Source of the DNA: Flavobacteriales bacterium
Lineage (GTDB): Bacteria > Bacteroidota > Bacteroidia > Flavobacteriales_G > JALEGO01
Reading direction: 5' to 3'
NCBI GenBank assembly: GCA_020631045.1
Contig: JAHDHZ010000003.1
Location: forward strand, 19,793 to 65,608
Length of the DNA: 45,816 bases
Part shown: in pieces, positions 37,777 through 45,816 of the stretch
Layout of the letters: the number at the start of each line of letters is the position of its first letter
How positions within the stretch are numbered: the first letter of the stretch is position 1
Notes under the pieces: generated by a model
Told to the model about the DNA's origin: nothing
Database searches by the model: none
What the model saw: only the letters and a program-made list of their open reading frames with translations
Translations under genes and position numbers: made by a program

Positions 37777-38712
37777 ATGGCAAAAAGTTTAGAAGAAAAA
37801 TTTCAGCAATCAATTGATGCAGAGCAAAAAATCGAGCCCAAAGACTATATGCCTGATGCATATCGTCGAAATTTGATTCGACAAATTGCTCAACATGCAC
37901 ACTCTGAAATTATTGGCATGTTGCCAGAAGGAAATTGGATTACACGTGCTCCTACTTTGAGAAGAAAGGTGGCCTTGTTGGCAAAAGTACAAGATGAGGC
38001 AGGGCATGGTTTGTACTTGTATTCAGCCATGGAAACTTTGGGGAAATCTAGAGACGAAAGTCTGCAAGAATTGATTGACGGGAAAGCCAAATATTCAAGT
38101 ATTTTCAATTACCCGACCACTTCATGGGCAGATATCGGGGCAATTGGCTGGTTGGTCGATGGAGCTGCCATTGTCAACCAAGTGGCTTTGCAACGAACTT
38201 CTTATGGACCTTATGCAAGAGCCATGGTGCGTATCTGTAAAGAAGAGAGTTTTCATCAAAGACAGGGCTTTGAAATTATGACCTCGCTTGCTAAGGGTAC
38301 AGCCGAGCAAAAAGAAATGGCTCAACGCGCACTCAATAAAATATGGTGGCCAGCCTTGATGATGTTCGGGCCTTCAGATAAAGATTCAGTACATTCGGCA
38401 CAAAGCTTAAAATGGAAAATTAAACGACAGTCTAATGATGAGTTGCGTCAAGCTTTTGTAGACATTACCGTACCACAAGCAGAATTTTTAGGTCTCACGA
38501 TTCCAGATAAAGACCTGAAGTGGAACGAAAAACGCGGGCACTATGATTTTGGCCAAATTAATTGGGAAGAATTCTACCAAGTCATCAAAGGCAATGGTCC
38601 TTGTAATAAAGAGCGTTTAGCTGCCAGAAGAAAAGCGCAAGAGAACGGAGAGTGGGTGAAAAAAGCAGCTCTTGCCTACGCTGAGAAACATAAAAAGCAA
38701 CAAGCAGCATGA
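37777..38712 (+). CDS. paaA: Phenylacetyl-CoA epoxidase subunit PaaA
   Basis: [41 protein letters not shown] and [22 protein letters not shown] at 37777 (MAKSLEEKF) chosen over the ORF start 37708. Confidence 0.95.
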   Translation: MAKSLEEKFQQSIDAEQKIEPKDYMPDAYRRNLIRQIAQHAHSEIIGMLPEGNWITRAPTLRRKVALLAKVQDEAGHGLYLYSAMETLGKSRDESLQELIDGKAKYSSIFNYPTTSWADIGAIGWLVDGAAIVNQVALQRTSYGPYARAMVRICKEESFHQRQGFEIMTSLAKGTAEQKEMAQRALNKIWWPALMMFGPSDKDSVHSAQSLKWKIKRQSNDELRQAFVDITVPQAEFLGLTIPDKDLKWNEKRGHYDFGQINWEEFYQVIKGNGPCNKERLAARRKAQENGEWVKKAALAYAEKHKKQQAA

Positions 38713-38996
38713 GCACATCAGATTGGCCCCTGTGGGAAGTATTTATTAGAAGTAAACAAGGCTTAAACCACAAGCATGTGGGCAGTTTACGCGCAGTCGA
38801 TGAGCAAATGGCAATTGAGAATGCACGTGATGTGTATACCAGGCGTTCAGAAGGTATTAGCATTTGGGTGATTGAATCTAAACACATTCATGCATCGTTA
38901 TCTAGCAATTCAGAGAGCTTGTTTGATCCGGCAAATGATAAGGTATATCGTCATCCGACCTTTTATGATATTCCTGATGAAATAGGGCACATGTAA
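38709..38996 (+). CDS. paaB: Phenylacetyl-CoA epoxidase subunit PaaB
   Basis: [50 protein letters not shown]. Confidence 0.95.
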   Translation: MSTSDWPLWEVFIRSKQGLNHKHVGSLRAVDEQMAIENARDVYTRRSEGISIWVIESKHIHASLSSNSESLFDPANDKVYRHPTFYDIPDEIGHM

Positions 38997-38997
38997 T

Positions 38998-39723
38998 ATG
39001 TCGAAAGAAATTTTTTATACACGTTTAGCAGACAATAATCTAATCTTGGGCCATCGCCTATCTGAGTGGTGTGGACATGGTCCAGAACTTGAACAAGATA
39101 TTGCCCTTATAAATGTAGCTTTAGACTTAATCGGGCAGGCTAGAAATTTATACATTCAACTTGGCGAGTTAAAAGGAGTAAGCGAAGATGAAATTGCCTA
39201 CAAAAGAGATGCGCATGCATTTTACAATTTTTTAATTTGTGAGCTTGAAAACGGACACTTTGGCACAACCATGATGCGTCAGTTTTTATTTGATGCCTAC
39301 CACAATTTTCTTTTAGAGCAATTGACCAAAAGCGAAGATGACTTTTTAAAAACGTATGCTTTAAAATCAATTAAAGAGGTGCGTTACCATCTTGAACATT
39401 CTAAAAAGTGGGTCTTGCGTCTGGGAGATGGCACCCAGGAGAGTCATGATAAAATGCAAGAGGCTTTAAATCTACTTTGGCCTTATGCCCTTGAGTTTTT
39501 GGCTTTTGATAAGATTGATGAGCAGTTTTTAGACACTGATAAATTAGAAAAAAGCTGGCACAGATCAGTTAAAGAGATCATCGATGAGGCAACCTTAAAT
39601 ATTCCAGAAAATACTTGGCCTCAAAAAGGAGGCAAAAAAGGCAATCACACCGAACACTTGGGCTATATTTTAGCCGATATGCAGTTTTTACAAAGAGCTT
39701 ACCCTGATGCTCAAAACTGGTAA
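38998..39723 (+). CDS. paaC: Phenylacetyl-CoA epoxidase subunit PaaC
   Basis: LADNNLILGHRLSEWCGHGPELEQDIALINVALDLIGQARNLY. Confidence 0.95.
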   Translation: MSKEIFYTRLADNNLILGHRLSEWCGHGPELEQDIALINVALDLIGQARNLYIQLGELKGVSEDEIAYKRDAHAFYNFLICELENGHFGTTMMRQFLFDAYHNFLLEQLTKSEDDFLKTYALKSIKEVRYHLEHSKKWVLRLGDGTQESHDKMQEALNLLWPYALEFLAFDKIDEQFLDTDKLEKSWHRSVKEIIDEATLNIPENTWPQKGGKKGNHTEHLGYILADMQFLQRAYPDAQNW

Positions 39724-40117
39724 AGAGCTCCAAACCATTTTATTTATTGACGGTCACTGTATCATGTGTTCGGCTCTGGTAGACTTTGTCTTAAAACGCA
39801 CGCCTGAGCATTTTAAATTTACACATCTTGATTCTAGTTTTGCAATGGCTCATCATCCACCCGAAAAAAACAAAACCTCTTCAGTAATTTTTTATCTAAA
39901 CGGGCAGTATTTTAAGAAATCTACAGCTGTGATTAAAGTTTTGAAACAAATGCCTTTGCCTTACCGTATGTTGGCTTATATGATTCAAATTATTCCGCTT
40001 ATGTTAAGAGATGTGTTGTATGATTTAGTTGCTAGGTTTCGTTATTATTTATTTGGTAAAAAACAGCTTTGTGTAATTCGCATTGAAGAGCAAAAAAAGT
40101 CAAGATTTTTACCTTAA
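39707..40117 (+). CDS. DCC (DUF393) thiol-disulfide oxidoreductase family protein
   Basis: ILFIDGHCIMCSALVDFVLKRTPEHFKFTHLDS: the D-x-x-C-x-x-C motif of the DCC family; overlaps paaC by 17 nt. Confidence 0.88.
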   Translation: MLKTGKELQTILFIDGHCIMCSALVDFVLKRTPEHFKFTHLDSSFAMAHHPPEKNKTSSVIFYLNGQYFKKSTAVIKVLKQMPLPYRMLAYMIQIIPLMLRDVLYDLVARFRYYLFGKKQLCVIRIEEQKKSRFLP

Positions 40118-40138
40118 TTTGTTGCAAATATTGTTCTT

Positions 40139-41770
40139 ATGACAGATTTGGGGTTTAATAAAAACGAAGATCACAACAAACTTTTAGTTTCTAATCTAAA
40201 CAGAAAGCTCGATCAGATTTTTTTGGGTGGAGGCAAGAAAAAAATTGAGAAACATAAAAAGAAAGGAAAGCTCACGGCACGTGAACGTATTGAATATTTG
40301 TTAGATAAAGATGCACCTCAGGTTGAGATAGGTGCTTTTGCTGCCGATGGTATGTATGAACAATATGGTGGATGCCCTTCTGCTGGCGTGATTGTAGTAA
40401 TCGGATACGTATCCGGCAAGCAATGTATTGTTGTTGCCAATGACGCTACAGTGAAAGCAGGTGCGTGGTTTCCGATGACGGGTAAGAAGAACCTTAGGGC
40501 TCAAGAGATTGCAATTGAAAACAAATTGCCAATTATTTATTTGGTCGACAGTGCCGGCGTGTTTTTGCCTATGCAAGACGAAATATTCCCAGACAAAGAA
40601 CATTTCGGACGCATCTTTAGAAACAATGCCGTGATGAGCTCCATGGGCATTACTCAAATTGCAGCAGTAATGGGCAGTTGTGTCGCTGGCGGAGCCTACT
40701 TGCCCATTATGAGTGATGAGGCTTTGATTGTTGAGAAAACGGGGTCTATCTTTTTGGCAGGCTCTTATTTGGTAAAAGCCGCAATCGGAGAAGACATAGA
40801 CAATGAGACCTTGGGAGGAGCAACCACTCATTCAGAGATTTCTGGAGTGACTGATTATAAATGCAAAGACGATCACGATTGTCTAGATAAAATAAAATCT
40901 ATTGTAGATAAGATAGGAGCCAAGCCCAAGGCAGGTTTTGATCGTAAAAAATCAGCTTTGCCCAAAGAAAATCAAGAAGAGATTTTTGGAATTCTTCCTT
41001 CTGACCGTGCCAAGCAGTATGAAGTAAGAGAAATTATCAAACGATTAGTTGACGATTCTGAATTTACTGAGTACAAAGAAGGTTATGGCAAAACCATTGT
41101 GTGTTGTTATGCTCGTATTGATGGATGGAGTGTAGGCATTGTGGCCAATCAGCGAAAGTTAGTAAAAAGCAAAAAAGGTGAGATGCAATTTGGTGGAGTA
41201 ATTTATTCAGACTCTGCTGATAAAGCCTCACGTTTCATTATGAATTGCAATCAAAAAAACATTCCTCTAGTGTTTTTGCAAGATGTTACTGGTTTTATGG
41301 TAGGTTCTCGTTCAGAGCATGGAGGCATCATAAAAGATGGAGCAAAGCTTGTAAATGCGGTTTCAAATTCTATAGTTCCTAAGTTTACCATTGTGATGGG
41401 CAATTCTTATGGAGCCGGAAATTATGCTATGTGTGGTAAGGCTTATGATCCTAGATTGATTGTGAGCTGGCCTTCTGCTGAACTCGCTGTTATGGGTGGA
41501 TCGCAAGCAGCCAAAGTATTGACTCAAATAGAAGTGGCTTCTAAAAAAGCAAAAGGGGAGCAGTTAGACGAGCAAAAAGAAAAAGAACTTTTTGATTCTA
41601 TTAAAGCGAAGTACGACGATCAGGTATCTCCTTATTATGCTGCATCAAGACTTTGGGTCGACGCCATTATTAATCCGCTAGACACAAGAAAAGTGATTTC
41701 GATGGGTATTGAAATGGCGAATCATGCAGTTCCAGAAAAACCATTTAATCTGGGTTTAATTCAGACATAA
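40139..41770 (+). CDS. Acyl-CoA carboxylase carboxyltransferase (beta) subunit, methylcrotonyl/propionyl-CoA carboxylase-like
   Basis: KGKLTARERIEYLLD, ANDATVKAGAWFPMTGKKNLRAQEIA, GSCVAGGAYLPIMSDEALIV, VTGFMVGSRSEHGGIIKDGAKL. Confidence 0.94.
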   Translation: MTDLGFNKNEDHNKLLVSNLNRKLDQIFLGGGKKKIEKHKKKGKLTARERIEYLLDKDAPQVEIGAFAADGMYEQYGGCPSAGVIVVIGYVSGKQCIVVANDATVKAGAWFPMTGKKNLRAQEIAIENKLPIIYLVDSAGVFLPMQDEIFPDKEHFGRIFRNNAVMSSMGITQIAAVMGSCVAGGAYLPIMSDEALIVEKTGSIFLAGSYLVKAAIGEDIDNETLGGATTHSEISGVTDYKCKDDHDCLDKIKSIVDKIGAKPKAGFDRKKSALPKENQEEIFGILPSDRAKQYEVREIIKRLVDDSEFTEYKEGYGKTIVCCYARIDGWSVGIVANQRKLVKSKKGEMQFGGVIYSDSADKASRFIMNCNQKNIPLVFLQDVTGFMVGSRSEHGGIIKDGAKLVNAVSNSIVPKFTIVMGNSYGAGNYAMCGKAYDPRLIVSWPSAELAVMGGSQAAKVLTQIEVASKKAKGEQLDEQKEKELFDSIKAKYDDQVSPYYAASRLWVDAIINPLDTRKVISMGIEMANHAVPEKPFNLGLIQT

Positions 41771-41833
41771 ACATTTAAATCTTTCTTTCTACTTAAAAAA
41801 AAAGTATATTTTAGTTTAGTAAACACTTAAGTC

Positions 41834-42712
41834 ATGATAAAAATAAAGCCAATTCTACAAAGCAGTTTAATGTATTTTTTACTGTTAAACTTTTTAATGG
41901 TTTCTTGTACCTCTTCAAATAATCAACAAGAAGCACAAGATGTTGAATTAGATGAACAGGTTGTGATGATTGAAGATGAATCGGCAACTGATATTGTATT
42001 TCCTTCATTGTTGCAAATCGCTTCTATTTTTAAACGCTCAGGCTTAGATTATGTTGATGGTATTACAAATGATGCAGACAAATTAGAGAACTATGAATCT
42101 CAAATGAGTCAGTCATTAAACTTTGGGGTTTATGTTGCTGATCTTTCTTATTGTATTAAAAATGGACAGACTCAAAATGCAATGAATTATTTAGCGAATG
42201 TAAAAGTGCTGAGTGACAAATTAGGCATCTCTTCTGTATTTGATTCTAAAGATTTGTACACTACTTTTGAAGAAAACATTGACAATCAAGATTCTTTAAT
42301 CTATGTGATTGCAAATTTGCAGGAGCGTTTAGATGACTATCTTCAAAACAATGAGATGGATTACCTTTCAGCAATTTATTTCACAGGAGGATGGGTAGAG
42401 GCGATGCATTTGGCAACTTCAGCAATGAATTTATCACAAAATGAGGCGATTTCTTCTGGTTTGGTTGAGCAAACCCTCATTTTAGATGTGATTGTAAAAG
42501 GATTAAGTTCAGGTCCACACAAAGACAATCCTCTGATTGCTTCAATCAAAGAAGATTTGGTAAAACTCAAAGAGATGTCTGATAATTTTGATTTTATTAA
42601 AGGGAGAGAAATTGAAGACATTCCTTTTGAAGAGATTCAAATTAATGCTCAAGAGGTTTCAAACCTCTCAAAAGTTATTGCCCAAGTAAGAGCTAAAATC
42701 GTAAATGGTTAA
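41834..42712 (+). CDS. Uncharacterised lipoprotein
   Basis: N-terminal hydrophobic segment with lipobox-like FLMVSCTSS; mostly helical acidic protein. Confidence 0.65.
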   Translation: MIKIKPILQSSLMYFLLLNFLMVSCTSSNNQQEAQDVELDEQVVMIEDESATDIVFPSLLQIASIFKRSGLDYVDGITNDADKLENYESQMSQSLNFGVYVADLSYCIKNGQTQNAMNYLANVKVLSDKLGISSVFDSKDLYTTFEENIDNQDSLIYVIANLQERLDDYLQNNEMDYLSAIYFTGGWVEAMHLATSAMNLSQNEAISSGLVEQTLILDVIVKGLSSGPHKDNPLIASIKEDLVKLKEMSDNFDFIKGREIEDIPFEEIQINAQEVSNLSKVIAQVRAKIVNG

Positions 42713-43196
42713 AACTATGAAAAAAATATACACTTACATCATATTTGCATTCGCACTTATGCAGATGCAATCGATTCAGTTATTTGCTCAACAGCAGTCT
42801 GTTTGTAATTCAGTTGAAATCAGAAAAAAGGCCAGATTACTTTTTAAACCTGATTTTCATTACGATGCATCAAAAACAACGTTTGTGACCTTTATGAATA
42901 AAAAGCAATTCAAAGAGCTTGAAGTGCCTTTGTATATTGGAGAGCGGTATAAGGTGATCTTTAGTACTGAGAGTTTACCTCAAGATGTTGATATTGAGGT
43001 GTTTGACAAGAAGTACTCTTCGAAATCTCGAACAAAAATATTCTCCTCTAAAGATGTTGAAAAATCAGAAGATGGCACCTATATCTTTGAGCCTAAAAAG
43101 CCTTTGAGAAGAATGTACATAGATTATTCGATTCCTCCGACACAGGGAGAGATTGAAAAGGGATGTATTATAGTTACTTTAGGGTATAAGATCTAG
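42705..43196 (+). CDS. Uncharacterised exported protein
   Basis: Signal peptide MKKIYTYIIFAFALMQMQSIQLFAQ; start either ATG 42705 (overlapping the upstream stop) or ATG 42717. Confidence 0.65.
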   Translation: MVKTMKKIYTYIIFAFALMQMQSIQLFAQQQSVCNSVEIRKKARLLFKPDFHYDASKTTFVTFMNKKQFKELEVPLYIGERYKVIFSTESLPQDVDIEVFDKKYSSKSRTKIFSSKDVEKSEDGTYIFEPKKPLRRMYIDYSIPPTQGEIEKGCIIVTLGYKI

Positions 43197-43331
43197 TATA
43201 AATACTGATCAATTCACCCGCTATAAAGCTTTATTCACCAAATACTTAGGTATTGCATTAAATTTTTTTCAAAAAATTGTATCTTTTTAAAGTTTACTGC
43301 GTAAAATCGCAAGTGGGCTTAAATTAGATAT

Positions 43332-45816
43332 ATGAGGGTATTGTATTTTTTTCTTAGTTTTTTTCTTCTTTTCTTAGGTTTTTCTACTCAGTCATTTGCT
43401 ACGACTTTTTACTCGCAAGGCTCTGACGTTTTTTCAGCGACTTCAAACTGGGATTCTAATCCATTAGGAGGTGGATCAGTTCCTGTTTTTGCAGATTTTT
43501 TGAGTGCAACACACGATTTTGTCATTCAAGATGGGCACACTGTGACCCTTGATACAACAATTTCGATTAATGCTCTTGAAGTTGGTGCAGGTACATCAGG
43601 TAGTTTGCTTATTGGCAACAATGTCTCTGCAGATACAATGACTTTAAATGCATTTACGATCAACTCCTCGGCTTCGGTCAGCATAGCTGCTTTTGCAGCA
43701 AGCCATAGAATTGAATTGAATGGCGCTTTAGTGAATAATGGTTCTTTAGATTTGAAAGGTTCACTCACTCAGGTGGCCAATTTATTTTTAAACGGAACTT
43801 TTAGTATCTCTGGTACTCCGACTTTAAATCAGTTTAACAACATAATTTTTGAATCAGGTAATGTTACAGCCGCAACAGCACTTGATGTTGATGGTTCAGT
43901 GATCATTGAGAATGGTGCTACCTTTACAGGAGGCAGCTTAACTCATACAGTAGAAGAAAATTGGGTAGAAAATGGTACAGCAGCTTATAGTTACACAACT
44001 GATGATACCATTATTTTCAATTCTCCTTTTGTACAATCTATTCCAAATTCAGCTTATTTCAGTAATGTAAAGATGAATGGTGGAGGTACTGTCACCATGG
44101 GAACAGGTTCTGATATTCGATTTTATGGAGATTTTTTGTTAGATGGATCAACCTCAATTATAGGAAACTATGTGCCTCGTTTTTGGAAAGATTTTGAGGT
44201 TACAACAGGCTCTACGTTTAATATGACTGGGGGAGACGTTATTTTTCAAGGAACTGCTTCAGATCAGACCCTTACTTTTGATGGAGATGTTACATTTTAT
44301 GATTTCTTTTTATACTATGGTAAAGCCGCAGGATTTCAAAAAATCATCAATGGTGATTTTTCTGCTCTAGGAACTTTTTACGCCCATTCAGATGCTGATA
44401 TTGTTGGCAACGGTAATCAATCAATTGTGAATTATAGACAAGATGGCGATTGTCATTGGACGGGTTCTGTTGAGTTTACAGGGGGTACAAAATATACTGC
44501 AATGGCTTCAAATTCTTTTGAAATGAAAGGCCCTGCTAAAATTAATTTTGCAGGAAACAATTGGATTCAAGCCAATGATACAATGCTTGTAAATTCAACT
44601 ATTGACATTAACTCTGGTTATTTGGTACTGTCAAATAATTCTCATATTGCAGGTGCTGTTGTAGGGTTTGATTTTAATCAAGCCAATGGAACTTCACTTT
44701 ATTTGAGGGGTGAGAATGTTTGGCCAGGCAATTTTGATAACATCAATTTAGGAGAAACTTCATATCAAAGATATGATGCGAACATGAAGCAATATGTTGA
44801 GGGAGACATTGATTATGGCTATTTGGTTTTACAAAATGATACTGTTGTTTTTGAAGGTAATTCAAATGTTCGAGGTCACGTTTGGTTCAACAATGGAGTA
44901 ATTGCTCAATTAGGTAATTACGAGCACCACTTTAAATACTATGCCTATACATCTGGTAATCCTGCAATTATTTCTGATGCTGGTGGGGCTGTCTATTTTG
45001 ATGGAACAACTACTCAAGTTTTATACAATACGACTCACCCTGTAGGATGGTCTTTACACGATGTATATTTTACAGATAACGTTGCCGTGAATAGAAATGT
45101 TTACTTGAGAATGGATACACTAAAAGTAAATGGAGATTTTAATTCATCTAACCCCAGTGGAGCAGGCGGAGATGAGATTATTATTTTAAATGAAAGCAGT
45201 GCTAGATACATTTTTAATGATGGATCTGGCACTTTTAATTTAGGTGACTATACGCGTTTTCAAACTTCAGGTGATAGCGTGTTTTATAAGTGCGTAAATT
45301 CTTTTGCAACAGTGAATTGTGATGCGAATTCATCGGTTTACTTCACTTCTAATTCAGCACAAGTTATACCTGGAGGCATGACCTACGGAAATTTATGGAT
45401 GAATGGAAATGGTGATAAAACAGCAACAGCAGCTCTAGATATAAACGGAGACATTGAATGGTTTGGTGGTTCAGGAAGTTTTATTGATGGTGGATTTTCA
45501 CATACACTTGCCGGCAATCATAATGTTTACAGAGACCGGACTGATGGAGGAGTAACCACTGGTACTTTTACTTTTGATGGAAACGACCAAATCGTAGAGT
45601 CATGCCCACAATTCAATAACCTAATTATCTCAAATTCGGGTACAGTATTTGTTTCTTGTTGGATGGTCGTTCAAGCTGATTTTACTGTAAACAATGGAGC
45701 AACATTGACCACAGATAATGCAATTTACATGGATGGTGGAGATCTCTTCATTGACAATACTGGGCTCATTACTCAAACTGCAGGTTCATTATGGTTTAGA
45801 GGAACTACGGGTACTC
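43332..45816 (+). CDS. Large repetitive secreted surface protein (beta-helix-like), truncated at right edge
   Basis: Own translation MRVLYFFLSFFLLFLGFSTQSFATTFYSQGSDVFSATSNWDSNPLGGGSVPVF...DFVIQDGHTVTLDTTISINALEVG..., open to the window end; recurring ALD[VI][ND]G[SD]I and T[FA].GG-type strands. Confidence 0.8.
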   Translation, partial: MRVLYFFLSFFLLFLGFSTQSFATTFYSQGSDVFSATSNWDSNPLGGGSVPVFADFLSATHDFVIQDGHTVTLDTTISINALEVGAGTSGSLLIGNNVSADTMTLNAFTINSSASVSIAAFAASHRIELNGALVNNGSLDLKGSLTQVANLFLNGTFSISGTPTLNQFNNIIFESGNVTAATALDVDGSVIIENGATFTGGSLTHTVEENWVENGTAAYSYTTDDTIIFNSPFVQSIPNSAYFSNVKMNGGGTVTMGTGSDIRFYGDFLLDGSTSIIGNYVPRFWKDFEVTTGSTFNMTGGDVIFQGTASDQTLTFDGDVTFYDFFLYYGKAAGFQKIINGDFSALGTFYAHSDADIVGNGNQSIVNYRQDGDCHWTGSVEFTGGTKYTAMASNSFEMKGPAKINFAGNNWIQANDTMLVNSTIDINSGYLVLSNNSHIAGAVVGFDFNQANGTSLYLRGENVWPGNFDNINLGETSYQRYDANMKQYVEGDIDYGYLVLQNDTVVFEGNSNVRGHVWFNNGVIAQLGNYEHHFKYYAYTSGNPAIISDAGGAVYFDGTTTQVLYNTTHPVGWSLHDVYFTDNVAVNRNVYLRMDTLKVNGDFNSSNPSGAGGDEIIILNESSARYIFNDGSGTFNLGDYTRFQTSGDSVFYKCVNSFATVNCDANSSVYFTSNSAQVIPGGMTYGNLWMNGNGDKTATAALDINGDIEWFGGSGSFIDGGFSHTLAGNHNVYRDRTDGGVTTGTFTFDGNDQIVESCPQFNNLIISNSGTVFVSCWMVVQADFTVNNGATLTTDNAIYMDGGDLFIDNTGLITQTAGSLWFRGTTGT

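Noticed and set aside
40301-40831. 176-aa minus-strand ORF
   Set aside because: Lies fully inside the strongly supported carboxyltransferase gene; no recognisable motif.
1-45816. CRISPR arrays, tRNA or rRNA genes
   Set aside because: No regularly spaced direct repeats and no cloverleaf-compatible or rRNA-like segment noticed by eye in the short intergenic gaps; tRNAscan/Infernal would be decisive.

Overview
AT-rich window from a Bacteroidota (probably Flavobacteriales-like) chromosome, inferred from T9SS sorting tails, a TTG-N19-TAnnTTTG promoter, bshA, DUF4301, DUF4254 and the overall gene families. Main blocks: (1) ~1-2.6 kb, a partial secreted protein, a small Cys-motif membrane protein, a DUF4301 protein and a DUF6913-like protein. 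(2) ~2.6-20.5 kb, a surface-polysaccharide locus: two FkbM methyltransferases, a C-methyltransferase-like protein, GT9 + DUF4254, several SDR/epimerases, a Wzm/Wzt ABC exporter, three GT2, one GT4, a sugar nucleotidyltransferase and a CapD/WbpM-like dehydratase. It is interrupted by housekeeping genes (MutA-like protein, FtsB/DivIC, pruA, thioesterase). (3) ~20.5-34.9 kb, mostly housekeeping and secreted proteins: transglutaminase-like, gcvT, zinc-dependent PLC-like, a DUF1684-VanX fusion, xerD, HAD, SUI1, a T9SS beta-propeller, bshA, a GH3-beta-lactamase fusion, nitroreductase, GlcNAc-kinase-like and a DNRLRE T9SS protein. (4) 34.96-36.37 kb, a secreted protein with YadA-head-like repeats and a phage-tail-like C-terminus. 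(5) 36.4-41.8 kb, a phenylacetyl-CoA epoxidase cluster (paaE, paaABC) with an extra ferredoxin duplicated from the PaaE tail, a DCC-family protein and an acyl-CoA carboxylase beta subunit. (6) Two uncharacterised exported proteins and a large right-truncated repetitive secreted protein. I saw no tRNA, rRNA, CRISPR array or transposon. I found no clear-cut new defence-type system. The most unusual items are the YadA-like/tail-fibre chimera, the DUF1684-VanX fusion, a methyltransferase with an eroded zinc site, the shortened MutA without MutB, and the PaaE-tail ferredoxin duplication.
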